64,000 bases of DNA, from positions 22,533,613-22,597,612 of the forward strand of contig NC_072466.1 of NCBI RefSeq assembly GCF_027596085.1, in the 5' to 3' direction. Shown here piece by piece: positions 24,141 to 37,870 of the stretch. The notes under the pieces were generated by a model. That model saw only the letters and a list, made by a program, of their open reading frames with translations. It ran no database searches and had not been told where the DNA came from. Origin of the DNA: Anoplopoma fimbria. Taxonomy: Eukaryota; Chordata; Actinopteri; Perciformes; Anoplopomatidae. The position numbers and the translations under genes were made by a program. Within the stretch, counting starts at the first letter, position 1; every line of letters starts with the position of its first letter.

Positions 24141-25546
24141 CAGCAAAGTAGAGAGCAGGTAACCTCCACGCAGCTGTTGGTAAATTAATGGCGAGCAGGT
24201 TCATGTGTGTACACCCTGTTCACACCTGTCTTCTCTTTCCCACATTCTCTCCCTTTCTCTCTCTTTTTTTTTAAGCCATGCACACACCTCCCGCCCATGT
24301 ACAGCAGGGTTGCTAGGGTGACGACTCGGTTTGCGGTTCCTATAATAAGGCTGCAGGGTCTGGAAAAAAAGAGAGGCGATGGGGGGTCCGGCGTAGGAGT
24401 GTGGGACTGTCAATCATCTCCTCACACTGTGCAGAGACCAGTTGACGGACCATTCCAATCAGAAATCAATCGCTCTCTTGACATCACCCCTTTGTTCCTA
24501 CATTTGAACCTTTATGAGAGATTGTTAGATTTTTTTTTTTGGGATCAGCGCTGTTGTAGGAGGAGGGCTGTGGATTAAATATCTTTTTCGGCATCAGTTC
24601 GTTGGTCGGACAAAACCCTCGGGTCTGATAACTTGAACTTTAACTACAATGAAAAATGAATCAACAGATTAGTCGCCAATAGCTTCGCTGAAGCCCTAGA
24701 TTTGTTACCCCACACTGAGCATTGATAACAGGAACAAGGATACGACGGTGACTTATGAAATGATTACATTTCTTAGAAGAACAACCTGAAACAGTTTCAA
24801 GTCCTCTGCTGGTCCCTTGAGCCCACGTTGGAATCCACTGTCTTAATTCACTGCGTTTCATAAACGCTGGCACAAAACCTACAGTTATTGCTCCAACGGG
24901 GACTTTCTTTCATCCGTGGGGGCCTCCGCTGTTCTTCCTCCCTCTACTGATCACTTCCATATGGGCTGGAAGCGATCCGCGTACTGCGCACCGCACCATG
25001 AGTGATCGCTGATTAATGAGAGGGAGAAAAAAAAGGACTGAAGAGGCAGAGAAAGAGACAGATGAAGGAAGAAAAATGGTTGGAGGAGGGCAAGTCAGTG
25101 AGGCGGAGAGTTATAAATTGAGTGGAGGAAAAAAAAGAAGACAAGCTGAAATTTGAGGACATGGAAAAAGGAAAAAAATGGATGGAGATGTGGCCAGGAC
25201 GCTCTCCAGAGGCCCCTCCGTCCTTCCTTCCTTCCGTCCATCCGTCCAGGCCCAGCTGCACTCCTCTCCGAACAAACCCTCGGGTCATCCCTCAATCCCA
25301 GTATACCACCCCCTCCCCCCTCTCTCTCGTTCATTCTCACGTCAAGGACAGCCCTCCACTCCTGGATTCCACGCTCCGCAACATTTATCTGGTTTCTGCT
25401 CGCATGTTTTGTTTCAGCTTCACAGGATTCATCATCCTCCCCCGCTTTGGAGAAAAACAGCTGACTCTGGCCTTTTCAGAGCAGAGCAGAGCTTTATTTG
25501 TCGGGGATGGTTTCCAGCAAAAAAAAGGGCAAACGAGTCGATTAAG

Positions 25547-25574
25547 TGAGAGAGAGAGAGAGAGAGAGAGAGAG
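25547..25574. repeat. (GA)14 microsatellite
   Basis: Pure GA/AG run within a purine-rich stretch. Confidence 0.95.
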
Positions 25575-27620
25575 GGGAAGAAGAAGTCCGAGAAAATAAA
25601 TACCGTCGCAATGAGTCAGTTGCTAATGAATCTATTCTAACAGCCAAAAGTCAAAGTGTGTCTGTCTTGAGGGAAACAAATGGTACCATAGTAGAGAGCA
25701 GCTGATTGAGAGTCTGAGCAGCTCAGATGTTTATCGTCTCGGTGATTTCATAGGGAACGACGGGAGGAATTGTACATCAGGCCAAGAAAAGAGCTCTGAG
25801 ATTAGGATGAAATCACCCTCATAACTAGGAAAAGAATGGATACTGTAAAGAAAACAGCAAAGTGCCAACAATCCAAAAACTTTGATGAAGCCCTGCTCAT
25901 TCCTATGAAAGTAGCGCACGAAGCAAAAAAAAAAAAGGCAATTTCTGAGCACAGGATTCAGATAAAAATACTTTGATCATCCGCATTATGGGTCGATAAA
26001 ACATACGCAGTGGTGTTTTTCCTTTAACCCCGCCTCTCAGCCCTCGGTCCAGAATCATGTTTGGGCTCATACACACGTATGGGCTATAAGTGCATTTTTA
26101 AAACTTGTGCAACCTAATGATTTACATGTGCTGTATTGTGCCACAAAATAGTAGTATTCTTCTTCTATTCTCTCCCCATTTAAGTCTAAGGGGGAAAAAA
26201 GTATTCTTGGGGCCCCATGTCATCCCGTGACGGACCGGGACATTGTGCTTCCACTGTTTTGCCACATTGTAAAATGTGCTATAAACGTAAGGACGTAAGG
26301 TTTTGATGTCGGCAATCTTCTGCTCGATGGATCTAGCCACCGAGTTTCCAACTTGGTATTCCAATTCGAATGACAGTTCTATCACACTTTTCCTTGTCGG
26401 GGGGGGGGGGGTGTTTTTCATTTTTTTTTTCTGTCAAGTTCCGAGTACAACGGATTGCTGATGCGTAACATCTCACATAGCTGACAACATGGAGCCACAA
26501 CCCAACCAGCTTCGGTCCTTGTTACAGTCTGTACAGTGAAGGGCTGCAAAGATCTAACATTCTCATTACTACATGTAAAGATGAAGCCATTAATTAAGAT
26601 AGTACACTCCATGGTTAACACTGTATAATCTGCTCCGTGACGAGATGTGATTGACACGCTGTGATTGACCACACACAGTGTACTCCCCACCCCGTTCATT
26701 TCCTGGGCTCATCAAAAGCGGTGAATAAGATTTCAGTTACCCAGTTTGGCTTTGATTCTATTTTTAGACAGTTGGCTTGTTATGTAACTTTGGCCCTATC
26801 AGCAGAGGAATTATCACAATTTCCACCCGCAGTAGTGATGCAGCGAGTCGGTACAATCAGGGAGCGTAATGAAGGGTGTCCCGTTTCTCTGTTATTTATC
26901 TCAATGCCACAAATAAGAAGGTAATCCAGACTTAAGTGGCTCCGAAGGACCGAAAACACATCGTCTGAATCCAATATAGGAGCACCGTCTGACACAGAGC
27001 GTAAACATCTCTCTGCCTTTAGCGTCCTGCTTATCTCCCTCTCTGCCTCCTCTCCTCCGCACGCACCCACACCCGTGCCACCGCCAGGATGTGACATCAC
27101 GGCGCCCGAGCCCCCCCTGGAGTTGTTCTGCTCCTCTTTGAAGTCAGAGCCGCTCTGAACTCGGAAGACTCATTAACATTAATGAAGGAGATGGAAATAT
27201 TCTCATCTCATATCCCATTCTCCGTTCCTATTCCCAGATCTGCAGATTTATTCCTCACATCTGTCTGTGTCCTTCTGCTCCATTAGAGAGCTTTTAACAC
27301 GAGACACTGTCCACGTATTTCTATTACTGGAAGGTATCTGAACGGGAGCTCTCCGCTGTATCTTTTGAAGCTTGAAAATAAAGCTGAAAAGCACAATGTT
27401 GGTAGACTAAGTGGGCCTATCAAAGGTGCTAAATATGAAATTCAGAGCCTTAATAAAGTAGCAAACAACTATTTGGGTTCTAACAATGTTGTAGTAACGT
27501 TTTTATGAGCAGAGAATGTGTTGTAATCCGAGCCTCTATGTGCTTTGTTTAAGTAGCATGCACGCTAGTTCATGCAAGTTCCAGTTAGCTTGCCCTGCTT
27601 GCCAGCCAATCGGCCGCCGC

Positions 27621-27670
27621 GCTGCACCGCGCTGCACTGCGCTGCACTGCGCTGCACCGCGCTGCACTGC
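27621..27670. repeat. 10-bp tandem repeat GCTGCACYGC x5
   Basis: Five copies alternate between GCTGCACCGC and GCTGCACTGC, giving a CpG-rich array in intron 1. Confidence 0.95.
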
Positions 27671-29659
27671 GCTCATGCCACGCTTACCTCTGATAACGCC
27701 GTCCCCACTCACAGCGTCGTCAGGGAAGCGTTGCTCTGACCCCTCCGGTTCCCCATCAGGTAAACACTGTTAGCTCCGTCAGCACTGTTGCAGCTCTTGG
27801 CACTGTTAGCAATGTTAGCTGCTAGCCACGGCTCAACCGTCAATGCCAACCTACCTCTTTCACAGCCTTTGGCAGTTGCGCAGCCTGTCATTTACAATAT
27901 TTTTATGTATTTATTTATTTATTTTCTCCCCACCCACATTCCTCGAAAAACCCGCCCTTCTCTTCCTCTGATTGGCTACTAGTCGTTGCCGATGAAAAAC
28001 ATTGTTTCAAGCTTGTAAGGGTTATTGATTTCACCTCAGATGTGGAATTTTTTCTGGTATATTGCTCTCATTTATTATTACAATGTAAAATGATCATGGG
28101 AGAACGTTTTTTTTTTTTTTAAAGATGTTGCTATGTGCATTGCCTATATAGATGGAATAAATTAACAGATCTGTTGGAGATCTAAAGTTTATCATCCCTA
28201 TGGTCTGATTCACAACCAGGAAGTGCACCCCTGTTTCCAAGCTGTACACAGCCGTCAGCGAAGCCACAACCAAAGACACCCCTTTTTTTGAGGAAACGCA
28301 GGGAACCTCAGTGTAAAGTGTAAACGCACAAGTGGCACTCTGTGCAGACGTGCCGATAAAGAGCAGCAGTGTTGTCTCAATGGAGACAGCAGCTGACCTG
28401 TTTTAGTGGAAGAGTTAACAAGCAGATGAGGAGGGTCAACAGGACCTGATTACACCAGTCAAGCTCATAACAAGCGGAAGTCCACGTTTGGCTGTGATTT
28501 TCTCTGACATCATGTCCCTGAAGTAGCTGCTAAAACAAGAGGCAAACGCAGCAACACGTAGCCCGCGCCAATCTCAGCGGGGAACGTTAATGACGCTGCC
28601 ATTAACGTAAATGAAAGATAATTGTACACTTACTTTCCCCTGTTATGTATTTAGAGTCTGGCTAGGGGGTTGGGGGGAGAAGAAAAGCATAAATCTCAAA
28701 GTAATTCTCCAGCAGTGATTGGACCGAAAAGGAAAAAACAACTGTGTCTGTGCTTCACAGACCTCATGTTGTTTTTCTCTTCTCACAGTCGCCCGTTTTG
28801 CATTCTCCTCGAAACACTTCGGGGATGTATTCCTATTGGCTTTTTAGCTTGCAGCGGTTCTGAAGAAGTGAAGCACTGGGGCCTCCGGCTGAATCAGGCG
28901 CGCTTGTAATCACAGCACAGTACATTCAGCACACAAAAATGCACAGTCGTGTGTATTGTGCACGGTGAAGGTTTGTGAATTTACTCTGTGGTTATAAGAA
29001 CATGCTGACATCCCATCTAACAGCATTCAACAAAACATGCAGCAATAGCAATGCAGTCTTCTTCCCCCCCGCTAATATGTGATTGTTTAAATCGCCCTCT
29101 CTGATTGGCTGCCTCCAATAAATCCACAGAGCCACCTCAACCCAATCAGGATGAGTAAAAATCACACAGATTACAACCCTCCTTTAGAGAATTGTTAAGT
29201 GTTTTCCTTCTGCCTCATGTAAGCTCACACATACGTCAGTATCTCCAGGAAAAAAAGGAAAGTAGTCCGCCTAAAAACTAGTCCTTCAAACTCACCTACC
29301 ACATCAGTCCCAGAAATCCCTTTTTTAATATCAGCTTTGTCATAGAACATGCATGAAACTGCCCATATACCACACATTCGTAGCATGAAGATGTTCAATT
29401 ATGAATGAATTATCCTGCAATGAATTTATTTTCCTCCATTTCCAGCTCCTGTTTTTTTCTGCTCACACCTAGCCAGTTGTAGAAATGGACGGGGCTATCT
29501 GGAAGAGATTTTTGTGATGAAAAAAACAAAGCAAAAAATGGCAGTGTGAGTTCGTCAGCAGCTGCAGAGCGTTAACACAGTTGAGCTACTGTTGTCGCAA
29601 CGAGGCGCATAAGCAGAGGTGTGAATGTGTGAGAACTGAATGTGTATGAATGGAAACGT

Positions 29660-29906
29660 TCCAACTTGTTCTCACTCGTCAAACGCTCGCTCAGTGGCCC
29701 TACGCTTCACACTGTGACGCTCTACGTACCACCTCTAGCGTCAGATTTGGAGGTGTCACGGACGGCCTTCGTGTCGGTTTTCGTTCTGTACGTGCATAAA
29801 CTCTTTTCAAAATAAACTTCCAACGTAGGTTTGCTTAGTTTTTTTTAATATACTTGGTTTAGGCAGCAAAACTACTTGGTTAGGTTTAGGAAAAGATTGT
29901 GGTTTG
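29660..29906 (+). repeat. Family B repeat, left part, interrupted
   Basis: It starts CCAACTTGTTCTCACTCGTC and contains TTTTCAAAATAAACTTCCAA and GGTTTAGGAAAAGATTGTGG. The continuation seen in the fuller copy at 51905 is absent here and resumes at 30424, on the far side of a family A insert. Confidence 0.65.
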
Positions 29907-29908
29907 TG

Positions 29909-30412
29909 GTAGTCTGGTTGTATAGAAGTCAATGAGAAAATGACTCTACTTCTCTCTTGATTTATTCCCTCAGTAAACATTGTAAACATGAGTTTATGTT
30001 CTCAATCTGTAGTTTCAAGTCTTCTTCAATACAGCATGATGTTCATTTAGTAAATTATGGTCACATTTAGAGTCAAACAGACCATAAAGCAGGGTATACT
30101 TTAGTGCAGGGCTACCTTGTGATTGACAGGTCGCTACCATGGCGTTTTCCAGTCTGGAAGTTGTCGGTGTTTTCGAACTTTAACCTTTTCACAGTGTGTT
30201 TTCAGTTCATGAAAGTTAATTCCAGCCTTTTTGGTCGCTTTAAAATGTCTTATTCAGCATTCGGTTGTATCGATAGACAAAAACCAGGACAGCGATGGAC
30301 AAAAACTAAATGGCGACGGAATAAGCTGAACTTGAGGCTTCAAAACTATACTCAACAAACCAATGGGTGGCATTACAGTGACTACGTCCACTTCTTATAT
30401 ACAGCTCATGTA
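29909..30412 (+). repeat. Family A repeat, copy 2, nearly full length
   Basis: It opens AGTCTGGTTGTATAGAAGTC and closes ACTACGTCCACTTCTTATAT plus ACAG. It includes the CAAACAGACCATAAAGCAGG and AATGGCGACGG blocks. It sits inside a family B element. Confidence 0.75.
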
Positions 30413-30423
30413 TAGAAGAAGTC

Positions 30424-30590
30424 GACGTTAACTTGGTTTTACAGCTGTCTCCTGGGTGAAAGTCCTATCTTTGTTTGACCCAGCCTTCCATCCCCGACCA
30501 CCCTAAATGATGGGTTTACATTGCAGTTAGTTGAAAGCTTGATGCGCGTTAACAGACACTAAAGGGTGCCTGGGGCAAGGACACAAGAGA
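30424..30590 (+). repeat. Family B repeat, right part
   Basis: CTCCTGGGTGAAAGTCCTAT, GATGGGTTTACATTGCAGTT and AGTTGAAAGCTTGATG correspond in order to 52245-52400 of the fuller copy. This completes the element broken by the family A insertion. Confidence 0.6.
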
Positions 30591-31299
30591 CATAGGTTCT
30601 AGAGCTGTTGCAAGAGAAATCGGTCTTATCACAGGAATGTATTTCAAACCTCGGACTGCATGTTAAGCAGCAGTGTGTGCACGTGTTGTAGACTGTTTGC
30701 CATGCGCGCACGTGTTTGAGCCTCATGCAGTTTGTTCTTATCACTGTGGACGCTCCATTTTTCATGCATTTCCAACCTTGAAACGGATACTTAAAAAAAA
30801 AAAAAGATCTTGTATCCTCCTCTCATCACTTCCCCTCCCTGAGCTCTCTTCGCTTTTCTTCTCCCCAAGCAATCTGTGCTTTCTGTTTTTTACTCCATTT
30901 TTACACTCTCTGCATTTCGCTCCCCTCTCACGTTCCTTCTCTTTCTCTACTTGTATTCCGATTGCATCACATCGGTGCATTCAGTACACTGTGGGTGTCA
31001 ATCATGTGATAGCTCATTAAAGGGATGCTCGTAAACTTAAAGGTCAGTTTACTGTTTAGCCTGTAAAAAACAAAAAAAACATAAGTTCTACATTGTATTT
31101 GTTTCTCTGCAGGAGATTTTTCCAAGTCTGAGAAAATAACCCTTATAATGTACCCTGGGCATTTACCGGACAGTTATGGTCTTACAATATGATATCATAG
31201 GCATCATGGGAAATGTAGGATCACTGTTTTAGGAATAAAAATCTAGATATTTAGGCTGTTGTTTCAGTCCTGGCCATTCCTTTTTGAATGGGTCTTGTG

Positions 31300-31645
31300 T
31301 GAGTCCCTGGGCATTATATAAATATTATATCGATATCATGATATGAAACAAGATATCATCTTAGATTTTGGGTATCGTAATATAGCATAAGTGTTGTCTT
31401 TTCCTTGTATTTAAAGGCTGCATAACAGTAAAGTGATGTCATTTTCTGAATTTACCAGACTAGCTGTGCTATTATTTCCTTTCACATACATTGTCATTTT
31501 ATCCACATAACTGATGATTTTTCTTTATCAAAAATGTTATTGTGTAAAAGCACCAATGGTCAAGCCTACAATATTGTTGCAATATCGATATCGAGGTATT
31601 CGGTCAAAAATATTGTAATATTTGATTTTATCCATATCGCTTTTT
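31300..31645 (+). repeat. Family E repeat, copy 2
   Basis: GGGCATTATATAAATATTAT, AAAGTGATGTCATTTTCTGA and GCAATATCGATATCGAGGTA follow in the expected order. It is longer and better preserved than the copy at 14160. Confidence 0.7.
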
Positions 31646-33025
31646 CACGTCGCCTACCGTAGCTCTCTTACGCGCTTGGCACGCGGGAGAAGCTTCAGCT
31701 GGTTGCGATCTGCTACCTCGCTGCTAGTAGCCGCCATATCCTACACACTGGCCCTTTAAAAAAACAAGGCACATGAATGCTTTGTGTCCTGCTCTTAGCT
31801 ACCAATGCATGTCACTGTACCCTTTTGTAAGAGTGTCTAGTTTTTAGTGACAGATATGATATGCAGCCAGCCACCCATGAAGCACATTTCATTAGTTTAG
31901 TGCTCAAGGGCTGAAATCTGAATGAGATCTCATATGAACTCCCTCCTTGTGCTTGTGTGCTAGAGATAGCGGTCTGCAGACTGTATGAAATGCTGAAGGA
32001 GATGTGTGTTAGTTACTGCTGTCTCTATCTTTACGTTTTTAATGTCGTTAAGGAATGTGGGAAGATCCGTAGGGCTCTGGATTCCTCAGTGTACTGCACT
32101 CTTTAACTCATTTATCACAGCACTGATGACATTTGCATGCTAAATAGGAAAGACAACATGTTGCGATTGTGGTGGTGTTGGGATTTCTTCAGCTGAGTTT
32201 AAACCAGGGTGCTGCATTTGATAACGGAGCAAGCGTGACCCCACTGGCTAGCTGATGGCTGCAACCGACAGCAAGAGAAGGCTCGGTTTTAAAAAACTAA
32301 TCCAGAGCACGGTCATGTAGGTAGACAGACAGAAAAACCTATTACAGTCCTGCAAAAGCTACAAATTTCAAGTTTTTTTGTCTTTTTTTTGGCAGAGCAT
32401 TTGGTTTATTGATTGCTGTCGGGACATAAGACAATTTAAATATAAACAATTTCTAAAAATATAACATAAATTGCTTCTTACATGCACTGCCCACGCTAGC
32501 TTTAACCGTGTAAAAAATTATAACATGAAGATGAGCTCAAACACAAATACATTAGCAAGCAACCTTAGTTTTACTTCAAAAGGACTTCAAAATAATGGGT
32601 ATTTTGTATAAATAATAGCATTATATCATATAGAATGCTGTATGTCTTATGGTGGCCTGTGTAGTCGGAGAGCAGACATTATGTAAATTAGCTTTTGTTT
32701 TGCTGTGTGTCTTTTTTCTGTGTAGCAGGGTCATACTGGCCAGAGGAAAGATGTCTTTTTAATTACAATGGCAGAGCAGGCTGTGCTCTCACATGGCTTA
32801 ACTGCATACCTGTTGCATCACCATCGTTCCTGTAATCCCCGTTCAGAACATACTGAACGGGGATGCTGTGACTTTACCACACAACATGTGTTTAGTCTGA
32901 AAGGAAGGAAAAGACACAAAAGCATAAAAAACAGAGGAAATCAAAGATGGTTAACAAGCTCCCTGGAGCCACACGGGTTGGAATCAGCGACCGTAGTACA
33001 CCATGTTCTTTTTGGGAGGAAATGA

Positions 33026-33319
<294 letters not shown>

Positions 33320-34184
33320 TAAATATCAGCTGTTCCCTTATTTTCTGAAGGAAACAGGGCTGTTGGATTTTCAGCAAAAACTACAAAATTGATAAAATAT
33401 AAAAAAAATACAAATATGCAAGTATAAATGTATATAAATATAAAAATAAATATAAGAATATATATTACATTATTATTATTATTAGTTTTACTGATATAGA
33501 GAAATGTTAATTCCTTTGTTCAGATTGCACAAAGTAGTACTATATATATGGATACGGATCCCACTGTTATGAATGCATAAACAAGTAAACTTTTTTAATC
33601 AGATTTTATGCAAATGGTAGTGTCTTCTTTAAACCATTAAATGTTTTCCTAAAAGTTTTATTAAAAAACGACCAGACCAGAAAAAAAAGACCAGAATATA
33701 TCCTGAATTGTAACCCCTGTTTCATGGTACGTATCATATCAACCGTTTATTTGCCAGTACACAGCCCTAGTAGCCACTGACCTTTCTTTTGCCATTGACT
33801 TATTAGTTACTGTTGTATGAGTTTTTGTCAAAGGCACAACCATTAATCCAAATGTGAACAAATGGGTGAACCCACCACCACAAATACAAACTGCTAGAAT
33901 ACAGAAACACCAGACATATAATGTATTATATAACGTCATTAAGAGTCCACATGGTTCCAAGTTCAACATTCCACATTCAAACCATATTTGTGACAACAGC
34001 GCTGACGCACACCTGTCACAGAGTGGACTATTAGACACACAGTTACCAAATATGGTAAATATATACCAATAATCAGTTGCAGGTATCCAAGGGTGTTAAA
34101 ACATGACTACATAGCCGGTCCATCCCGTGGTATTCATATGCACACGTGCTACTAGCTACCAGGTGGTAACCCCCGTTTCTTAAA

Positions 34185-34338
34185 TATTGTCACTTCCAAA
34201 GCAAAGCGCCAAAGATGGCAACGACCGTAATCCAAGATGGTGACGGCTAAATCGCCAAACTCAAGGCTTCGAAACAGCAGTCCACCAAGCAATGGGTGAT
34301 GTCACGATGACAACGTCCACTTCTTACATAGATTCTAT
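34185..34338 (+). repeat. Family A repeat, right-end fragment
   Basis: It contains AAATCGCCAAACTCAAGGCT and ACGTCCACTTCTTACATAGA, matching only the right third of the family (compare the reverse copy at 44030). Confidence 0.65.
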
Positions 34339-34636
34339 GCTAGCTACTTAGCACCCTTCTATGACTATGCATCAAAAACAGACTCTCGTGGTTGAGGTCT
34401 TCAGAAAGAAGCTCCCATCAGCTCACAGCTTGACGGCAAGCATAATCCTCGATCTATATAGGAGCATCATCCTATGCAGGACTGATGCATTATGGGTGTG
34501 TGTGTGTATACAGTACACCCAGACCACTGTGCTGCTATGTTCACACGTGTATCAATACATGAACTCGACTTCCAAAACACAGCGAGTTACAATTGGAAGA
34601 CAAAGCATTAATGAGTCGATGAGGACCACCAGAGGC

Positions 34637-34650
34637 GTGTGTGTGTGTGT

Positions 34651-34727
<77 letters not shown>
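34637..34727. repeat. (GT)n microsatellite with GC interruptions
   Basis: GT run with two GTGC interruptions near its left end. Confidence 0.97.
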
Positions 34728-34731
<4 letters not shown>

Positions 34732-34739
34732 GTGTGGCT

Positions 34740-34768
34740 GGAGGGAGGGAGGGAGGGAGGGAGGGAGA
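34740..34768. repeat. (GGGA)7 tetranucleotide repeat
   Basis: GGAG/GGGA units directly following the GT array. Confidence 0.95.
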
Positions 34769-36492
34769 GAGGAGGATAAGTCATGATGCCTCTGTGCCTT
34801 CAGCGCATCTGCAATCAGTGCAGCATCACCAAGTCATCTATAGCTGTAAGAATTTCTGGAACTTCACCAAGAAAAGAGAAATGTAATGTGTTGTGTGGTG
34901 ACCCTGACGAAGGCCACATGCTGACACGCATTTGTCCTCATTATTCTAGTTAGTGTTGAGTGTTGCTTGGAGTTTTCACCACTCTGTTTCAGAAATACCG
35001 ATTTAATTCACTTATCACTACAGTACTTTTTTTATACATTAAGCTGTTGCATTACTCTGGCTACAGGAATGTTGTTATTATCCAGAAATCATGACACACA
35101 TCAAACAAAAAACGACCAACACTGGTCAAAATGAGGCCTCATCAAATAGTTGCAGTTGTACATTTAAATAAAGGAAGGTGTTAGCGGTTCACACTCTGAG
35201 CTTCAGGCTGATTATCAGTTTGTGCGGCGCCGCCATCATGAGATCTGTTTGTTTTTTTCTCACCGCCACCTACAATAAGCATCTAGAGTTACACCATCTC
35301 ACTTCCTCCTCACATTCTCTGACTGCTTGTTTTAACGCTCAGTCCTTCAACAAACCCAGAGGGCTCATGTGAATCCCTCCCCGCCTGCCAGAGAGGCGTT
35401 GTAAAAACCCTGGAATTGACACTAGATTATTTCGTACCAGGTTACATTCAATTTTGCCGGCATTGGCGCTTGCCGTTATTCCATAAACTAGCAGATTGGT
35501 TAAAGGTTTTAGTGCTGGGAGAGCTGTTTATTGGCCAAAGGAATATGGAAAATGTTAGTTTTTGAGGGCAGGTCTCGTACAATTAAATCTCAAATTTTCT
35601 GAAATCTCAAATAACCACGGAGCCCCTAAAATAAGCGTCGGACCACGGGGCTCCCTGTAGGGGAACGTGTCGGACTGAGTCTCTTATTAGTTTGGACACG
35701 AGATGGCACAGCGATTATGGGATTAAACCACATTACACAATGTTTCAGCCGTATCAGACGAGAAGCGTTTTCCACATCGTCCCCGCCCGTCACGGCGCCC
35801 AAAAAATGCACTGATTATGATGCAGATAAAGATCCTCCGGTTTAAAGCACTGTTCACATTGTGTGTGTGGAAGATGCAGAAGAGGAGAGAGGAGAGTCTG
35901 TTGTTGTTGTCCCTCATGTTCGGAGACCCATGTTTCTGTCCAAATAACTTAGAGAGGAGCAGCTTGAGGTGTTTCTGCTTGGCAGTGTGCCCAGGACGCT
36001 AAAAAAAACCCTGATGGTAGCATCAAAAGCACCTTAAACACAATGAGTGCACCATAAAGTGACTTCACGAGCAGGTGAACGTGACCTTTCCCCACTTAAT
36101 GGCCGCAGAGCCCCAGTGTTGTCACTTTGTGTTTAAAGAGCTTTTTAGAGGGACAGTATCTGTTTGTTGTGAATCATTTTTTATCCTCAGCCCCTGAGCT
36201 CGGCAACATTGTGGACAGATGTAGCGTCATGACTGAGAAGCAGAGTGATTGATGGAGCGAGACCACAATATTTTGGGTGTTTTTATACGTCTGTATTTGT
36301 GCTACTGAGCCACAGATCTCAGGTCAGCCTTGAAACACGCTGTCACATTTCCACCAGGCTATTTTCTGTCAGATTAAGTTCTCAAGACTTCAGAAACACA
36401 GCTATACAGGACTCGACAGCATATTGTTCTTGGTGGCTCCTTAAAAAAAAAGCTTTACATTTGATTATTATTTCATTAATCATTACAAATAA

Positions 36493-36801
<309 letters not shown>

Positions 36802-37024
36802 TGAAGGTCTGCCCAGGACCATTTGATTATGGTGGACCTTTTTCTTTGTAAAAACCATTTTTTTCAATGGTTCCTTATAAGGCCAAGGGTTCAATCAAGA
36901 ACACTTTTCATCTAAAGAACTCTTTTTGAAGAAAGAGTTCATCAATACTTGTTGAAAGCATAGATGTTGGAAGATCCTCCAAGGTGGCACCAATAACTGT
37001 GACTGAGAACCATGATTGTTGTAG

Positions 37025-37400
37025 GGTCTGCTGCACCCCATCAGTCCTTGACTTAAGGAGCCTCATAAGTAACCCTGGGCGGGTTCTTGATGAAATACTT
37101 GGAATAGGAAAGAGTTCTCGGTCAAACTTCCTGTGTGGGTTCTAGATGAAACACTTGGAATAGGAAAGGGTTCCTGGTCGAATCCCCGGGTTGGGTTCAC
37201 GGTTAAACCCTTTGAACAGGAAGGGGTTCTCGGTCAAACCCCCAGAGTGGGTTCTTGTTAGCAACCTTAGAAGGTGGAAAGGTCCTCGAGAGAACCTCAC
37301 GAGCGGGTTCTTGGTAGAACCATTATAAACATAAAAGGGTTGTTTGTAGAACTTATGATACCTGGTTCTGCGTTGAACATTTCACAGATGGTTCGAGGAA
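37025..37400. repeat. 56-bp minisatellite in intron 3
   Basis: GGGTTC-headed units begin at 37081, 37137, 37193, 37249 and 37305, exactly 56 bases apart, with a diverged sixth at 37361 and a possible earlier one at 37025. Units carry motifs such as TTGGAATAGGAAAG and TTCTCGGTCAAAC. Related GGTTCTT/AAGAACC words extend back to about 36760. No open frame is shared. Confidence 0.9.
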
Positions 37401-37555
37401 TACACTTTTTGCAGGCTTTTAGGTAGAATGTTCATATTCAGCTAACGTGATATTCTGCACTTTCCCTTTTTTCTGTTTTGAATCCAGCAAAGACGAGGCA
37501 AAGGTTTTGATTGGAGCGTCCTTGTATTTATGTGATCTGAGCATGACCTGCCATA

Positions 37556-37870
37556 CCTCTCTCCTCTCATCTCACTCCTCTCCTTTATTGTCCTCCTCTC
37601 TCCTCTCATCCCCTCTTCTACTCACCTCTCCACCCCTGTCATCTTTTCTCCTCTCCACTCCTCCTCTATTTCCTCTCTTCTCTTCTTTCCTCCTCTCCTC
37701 CCCTCTACTTGCCTCTCTTACCTAACTTCTCCTCTCCTCCCCTCTCCTCTCTTACCTAACCTTCTCCTCTCCTCTCTTACCTAACCTTCTCCTCTCCTCT
37801 CTTACCTAACCTTCTCCTCTCCTGTTTCTTCTCCTCTCCTACTTATTGTGCCCTCCCCTCCTCTCTCCCT
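37556..37870. repeat. Long polypyrimidine tract with 25-bp tandem units
   Basis: Almost entirely C and T on the + strand. Within it, CTTACCTAACCTTCTCCTCT repeats at 37751, 37776 and 37801 (period 25), with a related unit at 37717. Confidence 0.95.

Noticed and set aside
25122..25640. 172-codon frame starting MEEKKEDKLK
   Set aside because: Purine-rich low-complexity sequence merges into pyrimidine-rich sequence and a GA microsatellite; overlapping frames on both strands are equally open. There are no splice or family signals.
27500..27800. GC-rich island with a 10-bp array as a possible first exon
   Set aside because: No ATG followed by a phase-2 donor that fits the exon at 33058 was found.
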